NCBI GenBank assembly: GCA_903871575.1
Contig: CAIQHJ010000080.1
Span: 1 to 41,283 of the forward strand
Length of the DNA stretch: 41,283 bases
Origin: an uncultured Bacteroidota bacterium
GTDB lineage: Bacteria > Bacteroidota > Bacteroidia > Chitinophagales > Chitinophagaceae
Reading direction: 5' to 3'
Under the pieces are notes generated by a model. The model had not been told where the DNA came from, did not search any database, and saw only the letters and a program-made list of their open reading frames with translations. Shown here piece by piece: positions 23,822-32,416 of the stretch (position 1 is the first letter of the stretch; each line of letters opens with the position of its first letter). Both the position numbers and the translations under genes were made by a program.

Positions 23822-25957
23822 ATGCAAAAACAATTCCTTTCAGCAATCCTCATCATTATTGCAACTTCGGTATTCGCTCAAAAAACACCCCTAACCAATG
23901 ACCAATATTTTAAAAATAATTTCAAGGGAATTATAAATCCCTTACCTCAATCGATTACATGGTTGGATGATGCTACATTCGTGATGACAAAAAACGGCAC
24001 CAAAATAATGGTTGATGCAAAGTCGGGAAAGGAAGGACCTGTACCTCAGGGATTTGAAATGCCAAAACAAACGGCTCCTGAAGCTGCTTATACCAAAGGG
24101 AATGATCTATTTATTAAATTAAATGGAGCAGAACTACAACTTACCAACGATGAAACCAAGGAAGTAAACCCGACCATGAGTCCGGATAATAACTATGTAG
24201 CCTACACGAAGAACAATGATTTATACAGTCTGGAAATTTCAACTAAAAAAGAGAATAGATTAACCAATGATGGAAGTGATGTGATATTGAATGGTTATGC
24301 AAGTTGGGTTTACATGGAAGAAATTTTGGGACGTTCATCACAATACCGCGCTTTTTGGTGGAGCCCAGATAGTAAACAAATCGCTTTTTTTAGATCCAAC
24401 GATGCTAACGTTCCAGCGTATATTATTACCGATGCGCCTGGTCAGCATGGTGTGGTAGATAAAACAAGATATCCAAAAGTAGGCGATCCAAATCCGGAAG
24501 TAAAAGTTGGAATGGTATCACCAAATGGAGGAGAAATTGTTTGGGCTGATTTTAATGAAAAGAATGATCAATATTTTGGATTGCCTTATTGGAAGCCTGA
24601 TGGTAAAACATTGTTGGTTCAATGGATGAATCGCTTGCAAAATGAGTTGAATATTTTTGAAGTAAATCCAATCACTGGAAAGAAAACTGAATTTTTAAAA
24701 GAGACCCAAAAAACATGGATAAGCTTGGATGATGAAGGGAAGCGAATCACGTTTTTAAATAATGGAAAAGGATTTATTTACAGAAGCGATGCCAGTGGAT
24801 ATGAGCAGTTGTACCACTACGATATGACCGGGAAGTTGATTAATGCTATAACTACAGGAAAATATACAGTTACAGATATTAATTTTGTTGATGAAAAAAA
24901 CAGCTTAATATATTTTTCAGCTAGAAAAGAAAACACCGCACGCAAAGATTTATATGTTGTTAATTTCAACGGAAAAAAATTGCAACGATTAACATTCGGT
25001 GAATATAATCATGCTACAATCAGCCTTTCTCCATCGGCAAACTATTTCACCACCACATATAACAATGCAACAACACCATCCAAAATAACGTTGGTATCCA
25101 ACAAAGGAAAAATAATCAAAGATTTAGGCGACACTAAAGGAGAAGCTTTAGAAAAAACAGAAATCGCGAAAACAGAATTACTTCGTGTAATGAGTGACGA
25201 TAGTTTGTATAGTTTACCCATGAAAATTACTTGGCCAACCAATATGGTTCCAGGGAAAAAATACCCAGTATTGATTTCTATATATGGCGGTCCAAATGCA
25301 GGAACGGTAATGGATACTTGGTCATTGTCGGGCACTCAACAATGGTACGCAAAAGAAGGATTGATACAAGTAGCGATGGACCATAGAGCAAGCGGGCATT
25401 TCGGAAAAGAAGGCGTGAATTATATGTACCACAATCTCGGTTACTGGGAAATAAAAGATTATTCCACAATTGTAAAATGGCTAGTTGCTAACGGTCAGGC
25501 AGACCCATCTAAAATTTGTATTACAGGGTTTAGCTATGGCGGATACATGAGTTGTTATGCACTCACATATGGCGCAGATGTATTTACACATGGAATGGCT
25601 GGCGGAAGTGTGATTGATTGGACTTTATACGATTCACATTATACAGAGCGCTTCATGGGAACGCCTTCAAATAATGCAGAAGGATATAAAACAAGTTCCG
25701 TACTCACGCATGCAAACAAATACAAAGGCATGTTGCAAATTGTGCATGGTATTGCTGACGAAAACGTTCATCTCCAAAATAGCATTCAACTAACAAGTAA
25801 ATTACAAGACCTCAAAAAAGATTTCGAATACATGACATATAGTGGAGGAAGACATGGATGGGGCGGAAACAAAGGATTACATTTTCAGAATCTAAAAACT
25901 AAATTTATTTATCAGTACCTGTTGGAAAAAGCTGTTCCAAAAGAAATGTTGAAATAA
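23822..25957 (+). CDS. Dipeptidyl peptidase IV (S9B prolyl oligopeptidase family)
   Basis: A 711-residue exported serine peptidase that removes Xaa-Pro dipeptides from N-termini, probably periplasmic. The signal peptide MQKQFLSAILIIIATSVFAQ is clear. Residues 40-450 are a beta-propeller domain with the Glu pair of DPP-IV (WVYMEEILGR, E166-E167) that binds the substrate amino end. The alpha/beta hydrolase domain has the catalytic serine in GFSYGGYMS (S571), the aspartate in GIADENVHLQNS (D646) and the histidine in GGRHGWGG (H678). All key residues are present. It stands alone downstream of the lysS terminator and is 4 bp from a convergent gene. Confidence 0.92.
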   Translation: MQKQFLSAILIIIATSVFAQKTPLTNDQYFKNNFKGIINPLPQSITWLDDATFVMTKNGTKIMVDAKSGKEGPVPQGFEMPKQTAPEAAYTKGNDLFIKLNGAELQLTNDETKEVNPTMSPDNNYVAYTKNNDLYSLEISTKKENRLTNDGSDVILNGYASWVYMEEILGRSSQYRAFWWSPDSKQIAFFRSNDANVPAYIITDAPGQHGVVDKTRYPKVGDPNPEVKVGMVSPNGGEIVWADFNEKNDQYFGLPYWKPDGKTLLVQWMNRLQNELNIFEVNPITGKKTEFLKETQKTWISLDDEGKRITFLNNGKGFIYRSDASGYEQLYHYDMTGKLINAITTGKYTVTDINFVDEKNSLIYFSARKENTARKDLYVVNFNGKKLQRLTFGEYNHATISLSPSANYFTTTYNNATTPSKITLVSNKGKIIKDLGDTKGEALEKTEIAKTELLRVMSDDSLYSLPMKITWPTNMVPGKKYPVLISIYGGPNAGTVMDTWSLSGTQQWYAKEGLIQVAMDHRASGHFGKEGVNYMYHNLGYWEIKDYSTIVKWLVANGQADPSKICITGFSYGGYMSCYALTYGADVFTHGMAGGSVIDWTLYDSHYTERFMGTPSNNAEGYKTSSVLTHANKYKGMLQIVHGIADENVHLQNSIQLTSKLQDLKKDFEYMTYSGGRHGWGGNKGLHFQNLKTKFIYQYLLEKAVPKEMLK

Positions 25958-25961
25958 TTTT

Positions 25962-26315
25962 CTAAAGAAAATAACTGGAAAAAACGGCTTCGTCAAAACC
26001 AACTATGACCACATCTCCATATTCAATAACAGGGCGCTTAATAATACTTTTATGTTGGAGCATGATGTCTATTGCTAATTTTGTATTTATGGCAATACCT
26101 TCATAATCTGCTGCAATTTTTTTCCAGGTTGTCCCTTTCTTGTTTAACAAAATTTCCCAACCAACTGCTTTGCACCATGCTTGCAGTTGGTTTTTTTCAA
26201 TACCCTTTTTTTTATAATCGTGGAAAGTATAATCGATTTGATTTAATGTAAACCAGTTCAACGATTTTTTGATGCTGTCACAATTGGCGATGCCGTAAAT
26301 AATAATTTCACTCAT
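25962..26315 (-). CDS. ArsC/Spx/YffB-like thioredoxin-fold protein
   Basis: A 117-residue protein of the arsenate reductase ArsC family, nearest to YffB/Spx-like members. It starts YGIANCDSIKKSLNWF, where the cysteine sits in the position of the ArsC catalytic cysteine. Later IIKRPVIEYGD and GFDEA match the family C-terminus. Arsenate reduction is not established for this subgroup, and no ars genes adjoin. It begins 1 bp after the stop of the aldo/keto reductase gene, so the two form an operon, which may hint at a redox role. Confidence 0.8.
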   Translation of the reverse strand: MSEIIIYGIANCDSIKKSLNWFTLNQIDYTFHDYKKKGIEKNQLQAWCKAVGWEILLNKKGTTWKKIAADYEGIAINTKLAIDIMLQHKSIIKRPVIEYGDVVIVGFDEAVFSSYFL

Positions 26316-26316
26316 A

Positions 26317-27306
26317 TCAATAGTCGGGTAATGTTGGTTTGTTTTTCATGATCTCGTCAATTTTCGTCATGATTTCTGGTGTTAGCAGTTTCACTACTTC
26401 AAGGGATTTGAGATTGTCGAGCAACTGCTGTTTTTTAGTTGCACCTAAAATAGCTGTGCTCACATTGGGATTTTTGATACACCAAGCAATACTTAAAGAT
26501 GCCGTCGAGACGCCCAATTTCCCTGCTAAATCTGTAATCTTTTTTACTTTTTTAATATTGTCATCCAACACCCAACGATCTTTTAACCAATCAAATCCCT
26601 CCAAAGCAAATCGACTATTTTTTGGAATACCATCATTGTATTTTCCACTAAGCAAGCCAGAAGCCAACGGACTCCAGATGGTTGTGCCCAATCCCACCGT
26701 TCTAAAAATGTCGAGATATTCTTTTTCCATTTTCTGACGCTCAAACATGTTGTATTGAGGTTGTTCAGTAGTTGGCCCAATTAATCGGTATTCAGCAGCA
26801 ATTCTATGTGCTTCCATAATTTCAACACCGCTCCATTCACTCGTACCCCAATACAAAACTTTTCCTTGTTGTATGAGTGTATTCATGGCTAACACCGTTT
26901 CAAGAATTGGAGTTCCTTTATCTGGCCGATGACATAAATACAAATCTAAATAATCCACTTGTAGTCTTATTAAAGCTTCGTTGCAAGCTTCTATAACATG
27001 CTTTCTGCTCAGTCCGGTTTGATTGGGCTTATTGTTGGCACCTCTCCATCCCCAAAATACTTTTGATGAAACCAAATAAGAAGAACGGTCCCATTTTTTC
27101 TTTTTTATAACACGACCCATCATTTTTTCACTTTCACCCAAAGCGTAAATTTCTGCATTGTCGAAAAAGTTGATTCCGTTGTCATAAGCCAAGCCCATCA
27201 ACTCGTCGGCAACTTTATCATTGATTTGTTTACTGAAGCTAACCCAGCTTCCAAAAGAAAGCGTACTTACTTGTAGGCCGGATTTTCCTAGGCGACGATA
27301 TTCCAT
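26317..27306 (-). CDS. Aldo/keto reductase (Kv-beta-like)
   Basis: A 329-residue NADPH-dependent TIM-barrel oxidoreductase. The catalytic tetrad is visible: D49 and Y54 in FFDNAEIYALGESE, K82 in VSSKVFWG and H126 in LYLCHRPD. The sequence (RRLGKSGLQVSTLSFGSW at the start, TTIWSPLASGLLSGKYNDG in the middle) fits the branch related to potassium-channel beta subunits and YghZ. The physiological substrate is unknown. It leads a two-gene operon with the ArsC-like protein. A near-consensus -7 box (minus strand TATCTTCG, 27327-27334) lies upstream, and the single copy of the dispersed repeat lies at 27401. Confidence 0.9.
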   Translation of the reverse strand: MEYRRLGKSGLQVSTLSFGSWVSFSKQINDKVADELMGLAYDNGINFFDNAEIYALGESEKMMGRVIKKKKWDRSSYLVSSKVFWGWRGANNKPNQTGLSRKHVIEACNEALIRLQVDYLDLYLCHRPDKGTPILETVLAMNTLIQQGKVLYWGTSEWSGVEIMEAHRIAAEYRLIGPTTEQPQYNMFERQKMEKEYLDIFRTVGLGTTIWSPLASGLLSGKYNDGIPKNSRFALEGFDWLKDRWVLDDNIKKVKKITDLAGKLGVSTASLSIAWCIKNPNVSTAILGATKKQQLLDNLKSLEVVKLLTPEIMTKIDEIMKNKPTLPDY

Positions 27307-27400
27307 AATTGAAAATTTTTAGGATACGAAGATATAGAATGCATAGAGAAATTGGTGGTGGAAATTGTATGATTGAAAATGAATAAATATAAACGTAGAC

Positions 27401-27478
27401 TGAATAAAGTTTAGTGGAAAAATTAGGCTGTGAGTTGTCGGTGGACGTAATATTGCAATTATGCAATATTGCATAATC
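27401..27478 (+). repeat. Single variant copy of the dispersed core repeat (78 bp)
   Basis: Starts TGAATAAAGTTTAGTG and ends ATTGCATAATC like the cores at 17.9 and 21.6 kb, but is 78 rather than 70 bp because of an 8-bp expansion in the right part. The expansion creates a perfect 20-bp palindrome, ATTATGCAATATTGCATAAT, at 27458-27477. It lies between the divergent aldo/keto reductase and ArsR-type genes, 20 bp before the latter's ATG. Confidence 0.85.
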
Positions 27479-27498
27479 TAAACCTAAACCAAAAAATA

Positions 27499-27834
27499 AT
27501 GGGAGCCTCAAAAAAACAATTCTTCCCCCCAAATCAAAACGCCATCGCCACACTTTGCAACGCCCTTGGCCATCCAGCCAGAGTTGCAATCATCGAACAC
27601 TTACTCATCAACAAAGTATGCATCTGTGAAGATATGCTAAGCATCCTTCCATTAACAAGACCAACCATCTGGCAACACTTACAAAAACTAGAACGTGCGC
27701 AACTCATCCAAGGAAACTTTAAAAACAATAGTTTGGTGTATGAAATTGACAGCATCAACCTGAACAATGTAGACGCCTATTTTTCTCATTGGAAAATTGA
27801 AAAACAAAAAAAATTACTTGCAAGAAATCATTGA
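27499..27834 (+). CDS. ArsR-family winged-helix regulator
   Basis: A 111-residue DNA-binding protein. LCNALGHPARVAIIEHLLINKVCICEDMLSILPLTRPTIWQHLQKLERAQLIQG is the full winged HTH of the ArsR type. The VCICED stretch resembles the ELCVCDL metal site of ArsR/SmtB proteins, but with a single CxC, so metal sensing is only possible. I start at the ATG at 27499 (MGASKKQFF), because the upstream extension to 27469 runs into the repeat. It is divergent from the aldo/keto reductase-ArsC-like operon and could control it, with the palindromic repeat between them. That is inference. Confidence 0.85.
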   Translation: MGASKKQFFPPNQNAIATLCNALGHPARVAIIEHLLINKVCICEDMLSILPLTRPTIWQHLQKLERAQLIQGNFKNNSLVYEIDSINLNNVDAYFSHWKIEKQKKLLARNH

Positions 27835-27871
27835 TGAATACCATCACCCGAGCACAGCATTTTTTCAACCT

Positions 27872-28264
27872 TTAATCTTCTATTAAATCACTCAAATGTA
27901 ATCGCAATGCATTCACAGAAATGCTTATCTCCCAAAACGAAATACCCAGCGAAATCAACAAACACAATAAGCTCCCACCAAAAAAATAAATACCCCATTG
28001 ATAATTTTCTAAAAATAAAATCAACATAGCCAATACCGACAAAAACAAACACAACACACCAAACAATTGCATATACCTGATTAGCGTAAGCCGGAGGTTG
28101 AGGTTTTTTATCTCAAGTAAAATATTCTTGTTTTCATTTTCTTGATATGATTTCTTCAATCCACGAATGAGCTGTGCTATGGTCAGAAATCGATTGGTGT
28201 AAGCCAACAAAATCAAGGAACAGGCAGAAAACAATAGTGTAGGCGTTTCTATGGTAAGTTTCAT
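27872..28264 (-). CDS. DUF2721 membrane protein
   Basis: A 130-residue integral membrane protein with a DUF2721 pattern: TPTLLFSACSLILLAYTNRFLTIAQLIR at the start and three hydrophobic segments near 8-27, 62-85 and 90-110. The C-terminal SISVNALRLHLSDL also fits. The family has no established function. It is convergent with the ArsR-type gene and divergent from the TMTC-like gene, so it appears to be a single-gene unit. Confidence 0.85.
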   Translation of the reverse strand: MKLTIETPTLLFSACSLILLAYTNRFLTIAQLIRGLKKSYQENENKNILLEIKNLNLRLTLIRYMQLFGVLCLFLSVLAMLILFLENYQWGIYFFGGSLLCLLISLGISFWEISISVNALRLHLSDLIED

Positions 28265-28375
28265 CTTTACAATATTTTATGGTATATCTAAGTTAATTAC
28301 AAAAAAAATGAAACGCAGTGCTTGTTGCTGTATTTTTATGAATAATTAGTTTAGCAACACATACAGCACGCTCTT

Positions 28376-30481
28376 ATGTCACAACGCAAACAGCCAACAA
28401 CTTCCACAAAAACAGAAATACCATCTCCAAAAGACAACTCAATTGCTTATATCCGATTTTCGCTGATACTACTTGTATTAATGATTTACGGACAGTCGGT
28501 AAATTTTGAATTCACATTAGACGATGATTTATTTTACTTGAAACACCAATCTGTTCAGCAAGGCATTTCAGCAATATCAGACATTTTTCATTACGGCAGT
28601 TTAAACAAATTTGATGGTACTGTAGGCTTGCAACCATATCGTCCAATCACGCTTTTTGTATTTGCCCTACAGAAAACGCTATTTGACAACTCACCTGCAA
28701 TGGCCCATCTGGTCAATGTTTTGTTGTATATCATTATGGTGCAAATGGTATTCAGTCTAGCTCGGAGGTTGTTACCCAATATTCATATTGCATTAATTGG
28801 GATGCTCGCAGTTTTATTTGCTGTTCATCCCATCCACACAGAAGTAGTAGCAAGTATAAAAAGTTTAGATGAGCTATTGGCAGCTATTTTTTGTTTTGGT
28901 GCTTGGATGATGTTGATGCCCAATAGTGAATCAGAAAAGCCACAATACTTAAAAAATATATTTGGGTATGTCTTATTTTTTCTCGGGTTGTTATCGAAAG
29001 AAAGTGCCATCGCATTTCTACTCATCATTCCACTTTGTAACTGGATGTTTTTCAAAAGCGATATAATTTCAACATTGAAAAAATCATTTCCGTTGTTGTT
29101 AACCACAATGCTTTTTCTCTTTTTAAGATATTTGGCAATTGGCAATGAACCCAACAATATTGGACTCTCGGATTTAGACAATGTGTTGCATGCAGCAAAA
29201 GGTATAGGAGAAATTACCGCCACCAAAGCAGTGATTCTTTTTTATTACATCAAACTGCTTTTTGTTCCGTATCCATTGAACTGGGATTATTCGTATCAAC
29301 AAATTCCGGTTACCGATTGGATGAATATTTTGCCATGGATTGGTTTAATCATTTATGCTGCATTGTTTGCATATGCAATTTTGAATATCAGAAAGAATAG
29401 CGTGCTGTCTTTTGCTATTTTGTTTTTTTTCATCACCACCTCACCAACCAACAATTTGTTCTTTTTAAATGGCGCAACCATTGGAGAACGATTTTTATTC
29501 GTTCCATCATTTGGATTTGTATTGGGCATTGTCATCTTATTGGTGCAGCTTTTAAAAATTCAATCAGCAACTTTTTCAGGCGCAACAAAAAATGCGATGA
29601 TCGCTATTTTTGGCTTGCTGACTATTTTGTTTACGGGGTTGTCTTTTGCCAGAACGGGAGATTGGAAAAATAACATAACACTGTTTGAAAAAGGTGTAGA
29701 AAGATCACCCAATAGCAGTCGCACCCATTATAGTTTGGCAACAACATATATGAATACCGCTGAATCACTCATTGACATCAATGAAAAAAATACCTATCTC
29801 CGAAACGCTATTCTCCACTTTTCAAAGAGCTTGGAAATTTATCCGCAAAACAAATTATCTTATTACAACGCGGGGTTGTGTTATACCATGTTGGGAGATA
29901 CCAATAAGGCCATTTCAAGCTATCAAAAAGCAATCGAAATTGATCAAAAATATTTAATGGCCATCAACAATCTTGGTGTGCTGTTTCAAGGTATACGAAA
30001 TTTTGACAGCGCACAACTTTGCTACGAAAGGGCTTCCATCATCGACCCCAAAGCAAAGATGCCTAAAAAAAATCTGAGTGATTTGTTTATCATGAAAGGG
30101 ATCTATTTGAGTCAAAAGGGTGAAAGCGAAGCAGCTATAAAATCCTATCAAATTAGCATGCAATTCAACAGCGACAACAATGCCATGATTGTAAACAATA
30201 TCGCTTCTATCTATGCCAATAAAAAAAATTATGACAGTGCATTGCATTATTTAAAAATGGGGTATGCCAATTATCCTAAAGACCTCATGATTTTACAAAA
30301 CATTGCAGCTGTTTCTTATCTAAACAAAGCATACATGCAAGCGATAGCATTTGCTATGAAAGCGTTGGAAATTAACGGTCAACTTAAAAAAAGTTTTGGT
30401 GTGTTGGCCGATACATACGCCGCATTAGGAAACACAAAAGAAGCGAGTAGATATAGATTACTTTACAATCAGGCGAAATAA
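28376..30481 (+). CDS. TMTC-like membrane protein with C-terminal TPR repeats
   Basis: A 701-residue protein. Residues 25-440 hold about ten hydrophobic segments of a GT-C type glycosyltransferase, with an acidic DDD in the first periplasmic loop (FEFTLDDDLFYL, near 46-57), PYRPITLF, and HPIHTEVVASIKSLDELLA near 142-161, all features of the TMTC/O-mannosyltransferase-like group. Residues 450-701 are about seven TPR repeats, likely periplasmic, such as LSYYNAGLCYTMLGDTNKAI. Related eukaryotic proteins O-mannosylate cadherins. For bacterial members the activity is unproven. It stands between divergent and convergent small membrane-protein genes, so no pathway context is available. Confidence 0.8.
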   Translation: MSQRKQPTTSTKTEIPSPKDNSIAYIRFSLILLVLMIYGQSVNFEFTLDDDLFYLKHQSVQQGISAISDIFHYGSLNKFDGTVGLQPYRPITLFVFALQKTLFDNSPAMAHLVNVLLYIIMVQMVFSLARRLLPNIHIALIGMLAVLFAVHPIHTEVVASIKSLDELLAAIFCFGAWMMLMPNSESEKPQYLKNIFGYVLFFLGLLSKESAIAFLLIIPLCNWMFFKSDIISTLKKSFPLLLTTMLFLFLRYLAIGNEPNNIGLSDLDNVLHAAKGIGEITATKAVILFYYIKLLFVPYPLNWDYSYQQIPVTDWMNILPWIGLIIYAALFAYAILNIRKNSVLSFAILFFFITTSPTNNLFFLNGATIGERFLFVPSFGFVLGIVILLVQLLKIQSATFSGATKNAMIAIFGLLTILFTGLSFARTGDWKNNITLFEKGVERSPNSSRTHYSLATTYMNTAESLIDINEKNTYLRNAILHFSKSLEIYPQNKLSYYNAGLCYTMLGDTNKAISSYQKAIEIDQKYLMAINNLGVLFQGIRNFDSAQLCYERASIIDPKAKMPKKNLSDLFIMKGIYLSQKGESEAAIKSYQISMQFNSDNNAMIVNNIASIYANKKNYDSALHYLKMGYANYPKDLMILQNIAAVSYLNKAYMQAIAFAMKALEINGQLKKSFGVLADTYAALGNTKEASRYRLLYNQAK

Positions 30482-30486
30482 TGCAA

Positions 30487-30861
30487 CTAAGTTGAAGTCA
30501 TTTGCTTTTTTTGATGCAGATATATTCTTCTTGTCTTTATAAGATAAACAACATTCAACACCCAACCAATAGGATAGGGTAAAATGGTTAGTCCCCACCA
30601 CCATGACAGTGAAGAATTTCCGCCAAAGCCTCCGAGTGCAGATAGTAAAAACAAACAGCCAACTCCAAAAGCAATCAATATGGCTGCGCACGTGAATGTC
30701 TTCCAATATTTTTTTTGTGTGCTAATGGAAACTGCTGCAAAAACAATAGAACCAATTAAAATTAAAATCGAGCCCTCCATTGGGTATAGTGTTCCGATGA
30801 TAAATAGGATAACGCCTATTCGAAAAAAAATTGCATTCCAATCCTTGGTAGAAGTTGTCAT
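30487..30861 (-). CDS. Small hypothetical membrane protein (124 aa)
   Basis: A 124-residue protein with four hydrophobic segments (near 11-27, 31-45, 58-76 and 84-105) and a basic C-terminal tail (TRRIYLHQKKQ). I do not recognise a family. It is convergent with the TMTC-like gene, with 5 bp between the stops, and lies 66 bp downstream of the GH13 gene on the same strand. Confidence 0.6.
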   Translation of the reverse strand: MTTSTKDWNAIFFRIGVILFIIGTLYPMEGSILILIGSIVFAAVSISTQKKYWKTFTCAAILIAFGVGCLFLLSALGGFGGNSSLSWWWGLTILPYPIGWVLNVVYLIKTRRIYLHQKKQMTST

Positions 30862-30927
30862 ACATTATTTATTTTGGTACAAAAAAGCGGATTAAAAAAT
30901 CCGATAAAAATTTCACTATTAAAATGA

Positions 30928-32304
30928 TTACAATTGCTTCAAAATATAGAATTGATAAGGGTTTAAAAGGATAGAAACATCCAAAAAAACATTGCTGTTG
31001 TTTACTGCATCTTGCCAATTTGTTTGTTGCAATGTTGATGGCAATGTGTACGTAATGTCAGCGTTACTGGTGTTGCAAATAACCCACATATTTTCTCCCG
31101 GAATTGCTTTCACAAAACTACATACAGCCCCATCACTAAATGACTGCAACGTTCCTGCTTTAATGGCATTGCTATTGTTTCTGATGTTGATGAGTTTTTT
31201 GTACATTTCTTTTGTACTTGGGTTTATATTCCAATTGATATTGGAACCGGTAAATGGAAAGGTCAAGCGAAATGGTGTACCTACTTCTTGTCCATTGTAA
31301 ATCATGGGTATTCCTTTCATAAAAGCAGCTATAACAAATGCCGACATTGCGCCTTCGTTGCCGCCAAACAATTCCTGCGGTATTCCATCCGATCCATTTA
31401 CATCATGGTTGCTTGTGTATCTAACCACTTGTTGTTGGCTATTGGCATTCAAAAACTCTGCATTGTTTACAGCATCTAATGTTGATGCAGCTGCATGATT
31501 GCCAAAGATGTTTTTCAATTGTGCGTAAGAACCAAATCCAAAATTAAAGTCAAACCCTGCAGCAAAATTGCTGTTTCTACTGCCTTCCGCGAGTAGCAAC
31601 AGTTGATGATTGCTGATGTTTCGAAGGGTGTCAATTGCTTGTTGCCAAAAATCCACTGGTGGCCCATCCGCATAATCAAATCTAAATCCATCCACATTGG
31701 CAGCAAATACCCAATACTTCATTTTTTTGATCAATGCTTTGCGCATATCAGCCGAATTAAAATTCAATTGAGCCACATCATTCCACCCCATTCCTGGCGG
31801 ACTAACAATATTCCCAGCGTTGTTTTGTAAGTACCAATCGCTATGTTGTGATATCCAAGCATTGTCCCACGATGTATGATTGGCAACAAAATCTACAATC
31901 ACACTCATGTTTTTATGGTGCGCACTATCAATCAAATTTCTCAATTGTGTTAGCGTGCCAAATTCCGGATTTACTGCAGAATAGTCTTTAACACAATACG
32001 GAGAATTAACACTGTTGACAACACCTACAGGGAAAATTGGCATCAAATAAATCACATTCACACCCAATGATCGAATGGAATCCAGTCTATTCATAACGCC
32101 TGTAAAATTTCCAGCTTCGCTAAAGCATCGAATATTTACCTCGTACATGATGGCATTGGATGCTGATGGAACGCCAGAAAATGGCGTACCATATTGATCA
32201 GGATCCTGCTCTATAGTTTGTGTAAAAACCGGCGGCTTGATTTTATAACATCCACTGAAAAGAAAAAAGCCAATCAGCAAACGAAAAATAAATTTTAAAT
32301 GCAC
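30928..32304 (-). CDS. GH13 alpha-amylase family lipoprotein
   Basis: A 458-residue exported glycoside hydrolase. From the GTG at 32304 it starts MHLKFIFRLLIGFFLFSGC, with a lipobox FSGC, so it is probably an outer-membrane lipoprotein. The TIM-barrel catalytic residues are present: D210 in DGFRFDYADG, E240 in LLLAEGS and D301 in TSNHDVNG, with VDFVANHTS as region I. It likely cleaves alpha-1,4-glucans or related oligosaccharides. No ATG is available near the signal peptide, and TTG at 32307 is an alternative. No starch-utilisation (Sus-type) genes adjoin. It is separated by a strong hairpin from the next minus-strand gene. Confidence 0.85.
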   Translation of the reverse strand: MHLKFIFRLLIGFFLFSGCYKIKPPVFTQTIEQDPDQYGTPFSGVPSASNAIMYEVNIRCFSEAGNFTGVMNRLDSIRSLGVNVIYLMPIFPVGVVNSVNSPYCVKDYSAVNPEFGTLTQLRNLIDSAHHKNMSVIVDFVANHTSWDNAWISQHSDWYLQNNAGNIVSPPGMGWNDVAQLNFNSADMRKALIKKMKYWVFAANVDGFRFDYADGPPVDFWQQAIDTLRNISNHQLLLLAEGSRNSNFAAGFDFNFGFGSYAQLKNIFGNHAAASTLDAVNNAEFLNANSQQQVVRYTSNHDVNGSDGIPQELFGGNEGAMSAFVIAAFMKGIPMIYNGQEVGTPFRLTFPFTGSNINWNINPSTKEMYKKLINIRNNSNAIKAGTLQSFSDGAVCSFVKAIPGENMWVICNTSNADITYTLPSTLQQTNWQDAVNNSNVFLDVSILLNPYQFYILKQL

Positions 32305-32367
32305 CAAAGTAAAATAATTGAGAATGAAACATAAAAGTACACGACAAAATTGAGGATTGCACAAATA

Positions 32368-32396
32368 AAAAAAGCTTCGTATTTCGAAGCTTTTTT
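32368..32396 (-). terminator. Rho-independent terminator after the 32417-33310 gene
   Basis: A perfect 12-bp inverted repeat, AAAAAAGCTTCG at 32368-32379 and CGAAGCTTTTTT at 32385-32396, with loop TATTT. On the minus strand it ends in a U run, 20 bp after the stop of the gene at 32417. It is a classical terminator and separates that gene from the GH13 gene. Confidence 0.85.
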
Positions 32397-32416
32397 ACAA
32401 AAGTTTGTTTAATCGG

